From Telmatactis stephensoni (lineage: Eukaryota > Cnidaria > Anthozoa > Actiniaria > Isophelliidae): a stretch of DNA of 64,000 bases. The stretch is taken from assembly GCA_029948255.1 (NCBI GenBank), contig JALIZF010001760.1, forward strand, positions 372,001 to 436,000, written 5' to 3'. The position numbers and the translations under genes were made by a program. Under the pieces are notes generated by a model. The model was not told the origin of the DNA, made no database searches, and saw only the letters and a program-made list of their open reading frames with translations. Shown here in pieces: positions 55,530 to 64,000 of this stretch; within the stretch, counting starts at the first letter, position 1; every line of letters begins with the position of its first letter.

Positions 55530-57114
55530 CAACAATCACTCTATATGTGATGACAATGGTTTGCATGAGTGACGGAAGCAGAAGCAGAAGCTGAAACATA
55601 AGCCCTTGCGGATAAAAGCTTCAAGGAAGCGGGAATGGCCTGGGAGTAAAATTCCTAGTTGAAAATAAAAGGCACGATGGAATGCCAGGCAATTCATTTT
55701 AAGTCGTAGGAGAATATCTGATTGGTCGGCTATGTTTTCATCTCTGCTTTTGTCTGATTTTCACATCGACACATGAGTAACAGAAGTAGAGATTGAAGAA
55801 ACTTTCCATTCCTTGTGCTTCTTTTTCCGCCTCCGCTTCCGTTGCTCGTGAAAACCAGGCATTAAAGAGGTTACAACTAATATGCAAATATATAATACTG
55901 TAAGTACTATTTTGTGCACTTTAAATACAATATTTTACAATAGATTTGGGAATATTTAGTCATCTATCTTTCACGGATTAAATGAAAGAACTCCATAGGA
56001 AGACTGTTTTAGCTATATTTTATTATTATATAATTGTATAATTAGTAGAACGATTGTACTTGACTAAGTTTACACTAGACGAAACGTTTCAAGATTCAGT
56101 CGTAACGAATCCTAGACATTTTAGTTTAGGATTTGTTTAACTGTTAACACACAGAACGATGAATATATGAGTTAGATAATTGATCCGGTTTGGTGGCGTA
56201 TCCAGAGATTTATTTGAAAACGTTGTAACGGGAAACTGTTATGGATCCATAAACCTAACTATTACTAGCTGTTTTCACGGTTTTATGACGACAACTGTAA
56301 TGCTGCAAACATATGTATGGTCTATTTGACCCTATTCCGGAATAGGAATACACAAAATAAACACTTCAAATAAAATCGCTTCTTTCAACATATCATACAG
56401 CGCGATTTATGGAGGCTATTTGGTGTATTCTAGTTTCCACATAATGTAAATAAAAAGCACCCTCAAAGATACCTTAATAGATATGTAAATATTAACTAAC
56501 ATCTGCTACACTGTAAATAAAATGTTTTGTTGAAGAATTTTGTTTAGAACCGACCACTTTTTGGTTACTAATATGCGTACTAATATGCGTGCGCATTATC
56601 AAACTAAAGAGTTGTCAGTGACGCCATCCTCTCAACCCAAACATTCATTTTAGTCATTTCTTTATACTTGATCTGAACATTTTGTTTTTGTATTCAGGAA
56701 ACTGGGCATATAATCAACCCAAAGTACAAATAATGTACGAAAGCAACCGCGCGCCCTCATGCAAACAGTTTTACATATACAAAGAATACGAATACATCAA
56801 TAACATCAATTCAGGAAACTAAACACAATGATTAAATGTACTTCTGAGATAAACTTCGGGGTGTGGGGTGACTTTGAAATAAATTTGTTATGAGTTTTAT
56901 TAGAATTTATATTATATATCAAAATTACCGAGAACAAAATTTAATTAACTACAAGGAGCAGTGGAGGGCCGCTTTTTGTTGTTTACGTACGCACTTATAT
57001 TTTATCTTCATCATCCCTCCATCTTGGGTTTCTTATTTCCCGCTGTACGAAGTGATTTCCAGGTGTTTGCACCTCAATTGCTCTCTGGATTCACTGTAGC
57101 AAAGTATCTCAATA
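55530..57114. other. Non-coding stretch
   Basis: AT-rich, with no supported gene. A 69-codon chance frame lies at 56890. Confidence 0.4.
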
Positions 57115-57470
57115 AAAAATTGATTTAGATTAAACAGAATCAGTTGCATAAATCGTGTTCTTATATAACGGAATTTAAGCAAGTAATCAGTTGCATAAAT
57201 TCCATTCTTATATACTGAACGGAATTTAAGCAAGTAATCAGTTGCATAAATCAGTTGCATAAATCGTGTTCTTATATAACGGAATTTAAGCAAGTAATCA
57301 GTTGCATAAATCGTGTTCTCATATAACTGAATTTAAGCAAGTAATCAGTTACATAAATTCCATTCTCATATAACGGAATTTAAGCAAGTAATCAGTTGCA
57401 TAAATTCCATTCTTATATAACGGAATTTAAGCAAGTAATCAGTAGCATAAATTCTGTTAAGTACAGAAAT
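57115..57470. repeat. 47-bp satellite array, inverted
   Basis: The same monomer as 53205-54180 on the opposite strand (TAACGGAATTTAAGCAAGTA, CAGTTGCATAAATCG), about seven copies. It ends just inside the right terminal repeat of the 13.1-kb insertion. Confidence 0.9.
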
Positions 57471-57474
57471 TTGT

Positions 57475-57543
57475 TTTTGCATATAATATTTTGTTATATA
57501 TAAGATTAAATGTGCATATTATGCAACTGATGTAATACAGCCC
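57475..57543 (-). repeat. Right terminal inverted repeat of the 13.1-kb insertion
   Basis: On the minus strand it begins GGGCTGTATTACATCAGTTG, then GCATAATATGCAC and TTATATATAACAAAATA, matching 44431-44500. Confidence 0.75.
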
Positions 57544-57551
57544 GAAGCATT

Positions 57552-58590
57552 CGACGTTATTACCATTATTGGAACCTTGATGACATGGGCGCATACTTTA
57601 ATGAACAAGTCTCCCAGCGTACTATAAAAAACTCCTGGAAATCTGCCTTTTCCTTTAGTGTTTTGACGTCCAATGTTAGAAATTCCATTATTTCCTCGTT
57701 TCCAGCTTTTGTCTGCTCGACGAACAGCTGACGTAGTTTGTGGGTATCTTGGTCTTCCGTTTTCATAAGGCCAAATTGAATTAGATGTTGGTGAAGACTA
57801 TCATTAGTATCAGTAGCGACCAGGGAATGTACGTAGCTGCCTCACGATGCTTCGAAAGGCACAGTCACCATCCCGTTCGACTTCATCCATTTGCAATTCA
57901 AATCCCGCTAAGTGTCGTTTCGAGCTGCTCGTGTGTTTTGCAATTGTAGGATCTTCAATTGCGTCTTCATTTCCGTAAGTGTGATGGACAGTTAAAAAAA
58001 TTGACATATTATATAAATGAACGACATCAGAGGCTTGAAATGTCCTGTTTTTGTTTCTGTTTCCTATGTTTTGGATAATTTCTAAAAAGTTAAGAGATGC
58101 ATTTAAAATTGCACCGGCAACTGATTCGGTACAGATGCTATATATACTACTTTCGTCTGCAGCCATGTCTGCGTCACTTGACGTATTTTCGTCAACACTT
58201 TCACTGGACTCCGGAGTACATTGGCTGGTATAAAATGACCTGGTATTTTCGAGGTCCTTTGAAGGTTCCTCTGAAGTGAAATATGCTTCAATTGGTGTGA
58301 TGTACGACACCTTGGAGTTGCAACTGTGGCGTTCTGACGATATTCTGCAATTATGGTAATAAAATAACATGGTCAATATAGCTATAGCAACTTCTATGCT
58401 TATTCTCGTTGATCCTGTTATAAGGAAACGATTTAACAGGCTGTGAAGCTGTTCATTTCTTAATTTCTGTTCCGAAACCAGGCGGAATGCTTTCCAGGCA
58501 ACCCTTTCCTATGTGCTTTTTCAGTTTCTCTATTTCCGACAAGGTATCTCCTCGGGAATAAAGTGGTCGCCCCAAGATGACATGAAGGTA
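57552..58590 (-). pseudogene. Transposase-like/OTU protease fusion, decayed, N-terminal part
   Basis: Minus strand, in order: a segment IEKLKKHIGKGCLESIPPGF (about 58540-58480); RNEQLHSLLNRF and RISIEVAIAILTMLFYYHN (about 58465-58360), which resembles the end of a transposase-like domain; an acidic linker; then the OTU active site VERDGDCAFRSIVRQL (Asp and Cys of the catalytic dyad region, about 57885-57840). It continues with QHLIQFGLMKTEDQD and, in another frame, RFPGVFYSTLGDLFIK to TSNAS. Three frameshifts (near 58466, 57850 and 57655) break it, and the 13.1-kb insertion separates the His motif at 44313-44430. OTU domains cleave ubiquitin; several transposon families carry them. Probably itself part of an old mobile element. 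Confidence 0.75.
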
Positions 58591-58599
58591 TATGTTTAG

Positions 58600-58735
58600 G
58601 CCCTCAACCAATAGAATTTGATTTTTGACGTGCGCGCAGAAATTACTAATAAAAATAGCCTTAGTCGCCACGAACATCGCACAAACATCAATACTGAGTT
58701 TCGCTCTCTTAGTATTATGGTCTCTTGATAATTGT
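58600..58735. repeat. Single arm of the 54305 foldback family
   Basis: ATAGCCTTAGTCGCCACGAA and the following ACAAACATCAATACTGA are the inverse of 54270-54345. It abuts the 5' limit of the recognisable OTU gene. Confidence 0.7.
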
Positions 58736-60149
58736 TGGTTTATTTTGAACTGGGCATGCATTCCCTGGGGCTGGTATTTTTTCACTCCTTTCTAAATGAT
58801 TCATTAAGGGTCTTTGGCACCACCTGTTGGCAGTAGGCCTTGTCGCAAGGCAAGTCAAAGGCCGGACAAAGTTTAATAGTTTCCATTATTTTCGTGCTTT
58901 TATTATTTCATAGGTAATGATACTTGCATTATCATATACTCATTAAGCTTAGATTAGTAATGACTGCCAAATGGACATTTTGTATTGTGAACTCGATTCA
59001 TTCTTAATATTAGATTTTAATAGTAACTTTGTTAAAAAAATATCGACCAAGCTCATGACACAAGAAAATAATATCGAGCAAGGGTTGAGACAAAAAATCC
59101 TGCAACCAAAATCCCTGCAGCCCTCCCATCAATTGTCCGTCCCTAAACGCGAGTGTTTGCGGATGTGACGCATCTAGTCTATTTGTCATATGTATAATGT
59201 ACATTTCCGACATTTTTTATGTAAAATTTTATGGGACTTTGGGATCAGGGATCAAAATTTTGTGAAATAATCTGGGATCAAACAAGAAAAAACATCCCTT
59301 GTCACGACCTTGTTCTGTAGTCGATCTGATTCTGAACAAGAGAACATAAATATGCTATTTAATAGGTGTTAAGAGCGCTTTGAGATAATTTTTTATCATT
59401 TTGATGATAATGACGAAAGCGAAAGCGAAAACGGCATATAAAAGCCTGGGTTAGTATTTGGAAGACTTTGTAGAAATATACACTCAAGTACCTTGGGGTT
59501 AGGTTTAGGGTTAGTATTAGGGAAGACTTTGTAAAAACAAAGCCTTAAACTAGCCCTAAACTAGCCCTAAAACTAACCAAACCTTGAAAGTTGCAGTAAG
59601 ACACGATACTTGTGATGTGTGGTCGGTCTGTGACTATTGTAAAACTTTTTATATAGACAATGGTACGTACAGCATTATTAAACTGGTGAGCTTAAAAGGA
59701 TCAATAATTTCACTGGACTTGAATTCTGGCAGAAGAAGAAGAAGAGTTATCCTGTGTTACTAAGCTAGAAATGTCAAATTAAGAAGTATTATCGACGTCG
59801 ATTTTCAGTTACTTACCATTTTTAGTATTAATAAGAAGCAATAACACGTTGTAAACCTTGACAAATAATTCACAAGATAAACCTCAATGGATCCAGCAAC
59901 TTTCAAACCAAGTATCGCTCGTGTACTGTCGCGAAACAAGTCATGTGTGACGACATCAAGTGCTCTGTCATTGGCTAAAACAAATGGTTTGCTTCCTGAA
60001 GATCGATCTATTAGCAGTTCTATTTGCATATCACTCAATTTCAGCGCTTCAAGGCGAAACGTGTGGCAATAAAGTAAGAAAAACTTTAATGCTTGAAGAA
60101 TTTATCTGACTTGTCGAAAAACATAATTATCCCAAGCATGGCCTCACCC
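58736..60149. other. Non-coding stretch
   Basis: No supported gene. TTAGGG-like phrases near 59490-59530 are not tandem. GGGATCA-rich sequence at 59230-59290 resembles the MITE at 3228-3387. Confidence 0.4.
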
Positions 60150-60315
60150 AAGTTAAGCCTAGTGAAGACCAGTGAAGCCTATAGCTAGTCGGAAGGATAG
60201 TGAAGGATGGTAAACTGCAATCAAAATGCCCTTGCCTGAAAGCAAATTGGACACAGTCAGAAAGCTGTATATTGGAAATGTGCGAATCTTTTTTAATCTC
60301 CACGACAGTTTTACC

Positions 60316-60724
60316 TCCCGAAGGGGGGTACTTGACCAGGATTTGGGTGGGGATGTTCCGCTGGGATCCTAAAACGGTTACCCTGTTTATGACAGAAAAA
60401 CTCAAAATACCATACCCTGTTTATGACAAAGTATAATAATTGCAGAATGTAATGTACTTATTTGTTTGTAATGTAAGTGATTTCATAACGAGTTTGTTGC
60501 GATCGTGATCGATCAACGATAATAGAGCTTCTAGACAGATCGTTGCCGTTGTGGCTAGCTAACGACTAAGGTTGATGAGAAAGCTGCTACCCTAAAAATG
60601 ACAAGAAGCTCAAAAAATTGCAAAAAGGATACCCTGTTTATCGATGACAGGGAACTCGAAAAACCATACCCTGTTCAGCGGATCATCCCCGTATAGTAAA
60701 TATATGGGAGTACCCCCCCCCCCG
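60316..60724. mobile_element. 409-bp hAT-like MITE with 8-bp TSD
   Basis: The ends TCCCGAAGGGGGGTAC and GTACCCCCCCCCCC are imperfect inverse repeats. GTTTTACC occurs at 60308-60315 and 60725-60732. Copy 1 of the host element has one GTTTTACC and no insert (inverse, about 42600-42610), giving an empty site. The interior repeats TACCCTGTTTATGACA. The ends are related to those of 20966-21511. Confidence 0.85.
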
Positions 60725-61169
60725 GTTTTACCTACAAAAGAAAACCTACACTGTTTATTCAACTACGTTGTCCAAAGCCACATTGTAGGAGCCTTGAAAA
60801 TTGCAGCCAATAAGAAATCAATGAGACAGGTCCTTGGAAAGACAAGAAAGAGCAAATTATCTTAACTACCCCACTTCTTGGCGGTCTAGTCACGTAGACT
60901 TGAAGATGCCACATTAGGTGATGGGAAATTCTAACATACATCTAAACCGGCTCAACTTGTTACAATTTGCACATTCAATGTATAAAATCTGTTGCTGCTT
61001 TTTAAAGGATGGTGAGGCCTAGTGAAGCCTAATGAAGGAATAGTGAAGCCTAGTGAAAAATCATAAAGACAAGGGAAGCCTACTGATGAATTAAAGATAT
61101 AATGAAGCCAGCCAAGTGAAGCCAAGTGCACAAAATTGCAGCCCAGTGAAAACCCAACGCAGCATTGGG

Positions 61170-63075
61170 CTGCATAGTGAAGCCTTGCGAAGACTAGTGA
61201 AGCCTAGTGAAGCATGGTGAAGCCTAGTGAAGACTAGTGAATCCTAGTGAAGGCTAGTGAAGCCTAGTGATGGCTAGTGAAGGCTAGTGAAGGCTAGTGA
61301 AGCCTAGTGACGGCTAGTGAAGGCTAGTGAATCCTAGTGAAGGCTAGTGAAGCCTAGTGATGGCTAGTGAAGGCTAGTGAAGGCTAGTGAAGCCTAGTGA
61401 CGGCTAGTGAAGGCTAGTGAAGGCTAGTGAAGCCTATTGAAGCCTAGTGAAGCCTAGTGAAGCCTAATGAAGCCTAGTGAAGCCTAGTGAAGCCTAGTGA
61501 AGCCTAGTGAAGCCTAGTGAAGTCTAGTGAATCCTAGTGAAGCCTAGTGAAGCCTAGTGAAGGATAGTGAAGCCTAGTGAAGACTAGTGAATCCTAGTGA
61601 AGCCTAGTGAAGCCTAGTGATGGCTAGTGAAGCCTAGTGAAGCCTAGTGAAGCCTAGTGAAGCCTAATGAAGCCTAGTGAAGCCTAGTGAAGCCTGGTGA
61701 AGCCTAATGAACTCTAGTGAAGCCTAGTGAAGCCTAGTGAAGCCTAGTGAAGCCTAGTGAGGGCTGGTGAAAGCTAGTGAAGGCTAGTGAAGCCTAGTGA
61801 AGCCTAGTGAAGCCTAGTGAAGGCTAGTGAAGGCTAGTGAATGTTAGTGAAGGCTAGTGAAGGCTAGTGATGGCTAGTGAAGCCTAGTGAAGGCTAGTGA
61901 TGGCTAGTGAAGCCTAGTGAAGCCTAGTGAAGCGTAGTGCATGAGGGCTGGTGAAAGCTAGTGAAGGCTAGTGAAGGCTAGTGATGGCTAGTGAAGCCTA
62001 GTGAAGCCTAGTGAAGCCTAGTGAAGGCTAGTGAAGGCTAGTGATGGCTAGTGAAGCCTAGTGAAGGCTAGTGAAGCCTAGTGAAGCCTAGTGAAGGCTA
62101 GTGAAGGCTAGTGAAGCCTAGTGAAGTGTAGTGAAGCGTAGTGAGGGCTGGTGAAAGTTAGTGAAGGATAGTGAAGCCTAGTGAAGGCTAGTGAAGGCTA
62201 GTGATGGCTAGTGAAGGCTAGTGAAGGCTAGTGATGGCTAGTGAAGCCTAGTGAAGGCTAGTGAAGCCTAGTGAAGCCTAGTGAAGCCTAGTGAAGCGTA
62301 GTGAGGGCTGGTGAAAGCTAGTGAAGGCTAGTGAAGGCTAGTGATGGCTAGTGAAGCCTAGTGAAGCCTAGTGAAGGCTAGTGAAGGCTAGTGAAGGCTA
62401 GTGATGGCTAGTGAAGCCTAGTGAAGGCTAGTGAAGCCTAGTGAAGCCTAGTGAAGCCTAGTGAAGCCTAGTGAAGCGTAGTGAGGGCTGGTGAAAGCTA
62501 GTGAAGATTAGTGAAGGCTAGTGATGGCTAGTGAAGCCTAGTGAAGCCTAGTGAAGGCTAGTGAAGCCTAGTGAAGGCTAGTGATGGCTAGTGAAGCCTA
62601 GCGAAGCCTAGTGAAGGCTAGTGAAGCCTAGTGACTGCTAGTGAAGGCTAGTGAAGGCTAGTGAAGCCTAGTGAGGGCTAGTGAAGCCTAGTGAAGGCTA
62701 GTGATGGCTAGTGAAGGCTAGTGAAGCCTAGTGAAGGCTAGTGAAGCGTAGTGAAGGCTGGTGAAAGCTAGTGAAGGCTAGTGAAGCCTAGTGAAGGCTA
62801 GTGAAGGATAGTGAAGGATAGTGAAGCCTAGTGAAGGCTAGTGAAGGCTAGTGAAGCCTAGTGAAGGCTAGTGAAGACTAGTGAAGCCTAGTGAAGGCTA
62901 GTGAAGCCTAGTGACGGCTAGTGACGGCTAGTGGAGGCTAGTGAAGCGTAGTGAGGGACTGTGACGGCTAGTGAAGGATAGTGAAGCCTAGTGAAGCCCA
63001 GTGAAGGTTAGTGAAGCGTAGTGAGGGACTGTGATGGATAGTGAAGGATAGTGAATGATAGTGAAGCGTAGTGAC
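61170..63075. repeat. 10-bp minisatellite array, about 1.9 kb, inverted
   Basis: About 190 decamers such as GTGAAGCCTA, GTGAAGGCTA and GTGATGGCTA, the inverse complement of the array at 39932-42320. A longer pattern of roughly 170 bp with GTGAGGGCTGGTGAAAGCTA recurs near 61760, 61945, 62145, 62305 and 62485. The phase is broken near 61940 (GTGCATGAGGGCTG). Confidence 0.97.
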
Positions 63076-63311
63076 TTAATGTGTGTTTATATTTACGAAG
63101 GTGGCCATATGTACATTGTTACGAAGGTTCTTATTTGTTTATTAAGGAAGGTGCCTATATGTATTCCACCATGAAGTACAAGCCCCATTTGCCTGGATTC
63201 AGTACCCTCCCCTCTCCAGATTCCCTCTTCTCCCCGCTCCCTAAGACCAAATGTGAAGCTCGGGGCTGTTGTATTGTGTTTCAGTCTCGCAAGCAATTTC
63301 CACGGCCCACT

Positions 63312-63887
63312 ATGGAACCGCAGAAGAAACGCTTCCCAATATGTTTCACTTCTCTACATATTCTTCATGTCTGCATGTCCATTGGACTGATCGTGGCTGT
63401 CGTTCACAACCAGATTGTTAATAATACAAGATTTGGAAAACTTGAGCAGAAGTGTAGTTGCAATCATAACAGCGATAAGAAGTCACTACCGATTTCAAAA
63501 AATACCAGCCCGCGTTCTATTGTACAAAGGGATTCATCGTCTGAGATACCAAGTTACAGTGCTTATAACTATACCAAAGCCACAGGACCAAGTGGCGGAC
63601 AGAACATGTCAGCTTTTAATTCGAGTGCCAGCGACACCGATGTGGAAAATCTCATTAGCTTTAGGAACATAACACCAAATGAGAAAAAGAAAACTACTGT
63701 TCAAGACAAAATCAACCAAACCAATGCACTGAAAAATATCAAATCAATGGAATTGAATCAGTCATCAATTATTGAATCACCAGACCCTAAATCCACAGAA
63801 AATTCCTCTAAAAATACGACATTACGGTTTCTTGAGGAAAGGTTGGACCTTATTTCCTGTTTGGATGAAGTAAAGGTTATTGTTGAT
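63312..63887 (+). CDS. First exon of a type II membrane protein (gene continues past the window)
   Basis: From the ATG at 63312 the exon encodes 192 residues (MEPQKKRFPICFTSLHILHV...). A short basic cytoplasmic end is followed by one membrane span (residues about 9-31) and an extracellular, Asn/Ser/Thr-rich stem with many N-glycosylation sequons. The stem ends in a short acidic/leucine stretch. The exon ends at a consensus donor (GAT|GTAAGT, GT at 63888). The layout matches the N-terminus of cnidarian membrane-bound collagen-like or olfactomedin-type (gliomedin-like) proteins, but no defining domain is in view. The frame is open further upstream to 63081, into the repeat element, and that part is unlikely to be coding. 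Confidence 0.6.
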
Positions 63888-64000
63888 GTAAGTTAATCAT
63901 GATAGTCTGTGAAATGTTTGTATTTCTACTATTTCTATTTTCTTTAGTCTGCTTTTTGAAATCTTGTAGAGGAGTATTTTGGAAAGTATGGCGTCAATAT
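63888..64000 (+). other. Start of intron 1 of the terminal gene
   Basis: Begins GTAAGTTAATC; the acceptor is not in the window. Confidence 0.5.

Larger units (their letters stand above)
44431..57543. mobile_element. 13.1-kb TIR-bounded insertion splitting the OTU gene, 8-bp TSD
   Basis: Both ends begin GGG and continue inward with matching inverted sequence (TTGCATAATATGCA, TTATATATAACAAAATA, ATATGCAAAAA) over about 65-70 bp. GAAGCATC (44423-44430) and GAAGCATT (57544-57551) flank it. Leaving out one duplication copy joins the OTU frame exactly (SNAS to GPYIPF), so the boundaries are well supported. Inside are the Crypton pair, a 1.8-kb inverted-repeat element, inverted 47-bp satellite arrays and MITEs. 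No DDE transposase was recognised. An 8-bp duplication would fit hAT, P, KDZ or Mutator-type elements. Much of its length is probably nested insertions. Confidence 0.75.
60150..63170 (+). mobile_element. Repeat element, copy 2 (inverse of 39845-43095)
   Basis: Inverse counterpart of copy 1. Compared with it, about 360 bp holding most of the CXC domain are missing (breakpoint near 60245, AAGCAAAT|TGGACACAG). A 409-bp MITE is inserted at 60316-60724, and about 145 bp of unrelated sequence lies at about 60808-60951. A few array-like units also precede it (60150-60205). The outer unique end (63076-63165) matches 39845-39930 inverted. Confidence 0.75.

Noticed and set aside
55070..55599. Several overlapping frames of 60-119 codons on both strands
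   Set aside because: All lie in MITE sequence and follow its inverted repeats; not coding.
59480..59540. Telomere-like TTAGGG repeats
   Set aside because: The phrases are irregular (GGTTAGGTTTAGGGTTAGTA) and not a tandem array; no chromosome end context.
63081..63311. Upstream extension of the terminal membrane protein frame
   Set aside because: It runs into the repeat element flank shared with 39845-39930, and the signal-anchor layout starts naturally at the ATG at 63312.

Overview
The window looks like nuclear DNA of a cnidarian, most likely an anthozoan such as a stony coral. This is inferred from content: AT-rich sequence, intron-containing genes with GT-AG junctions, a metazoan lysosomal alpha-mannosidase, a recently duplicated intronless class A GPCR, and a dense, layered load of transposons (CR1/L2-like LINEs, a Penelope-like element, BEL/Pao gag, Crypton tyrosine recombinases, foldback elements and MITEs). 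No species-specific marker was found.

Layout. 0-1 kb: a possible type II membrane protein first exon and a doubtful reading frame on the minus strand. 1-6 kb: non-coding, with a TCTAG-rich repeat, a small MITE and a 689-bp tandem duplication. 6.2-8.4 kb: a minus-strand LINE with a second LINE inserted in it. 8.4-14.9 kb (copy A), 18.1-23.6 kb (copy B) and 32.8-36.5 kb (copy C, inverted): three diverged copies of one segment, each carrying an intronless class A GPCR. Differences between the copies reveal a 634-bp foldback transposon in A, a TIR element in B, a SINE in C and an inverted block in A. 15.7-18.0 kb: a decayed Crypton joined to BEL gag, then a Penelope 3' end with a hammerhead-like motif. 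24.5-29.8 kb: the clearest cellular gene, a four-exon lysosomal alpha-mannosidase that is complete apart from one frameshift in exon 1. 31-39 kb: gag, SINE, MITE and LINE remnants around GPCR copy C.

39.8-63.2 kb is the most unusual part. Two inverted copies of an element carry about 2 kb each of a 10-bp minisatellite (TTCACTAGGC-like) next to a CXC-type cysteine-rich fragment. Between them lies a decayed OTU-protease gene fused to a transposase-like segment (minus strand, 58.6 to 44.3 kb). It is split by a 13.1-kb insertion with imperfect terminal inverted repeats starting GGG and an 8-bp target duplication. Leaving out one duplication copy restores the reading frame. Inside this insertion is a head-to-tail pair of nearly identical 2.4-kb Crypton units, each with a tyrosine recombinase gene and an 185-bp near-perfect palindrome. 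Inverted 47-bp satellite arrays and foldbacks fill the rest. The window ends in the first exon of a type II membrane protein (63.3 kb).

There is no operon-like organisation. The cellular genes (GPCRs, mannosidase, terminal membrane protein) are independent; most remaining sequence is mobile DNA at different stages of decay.
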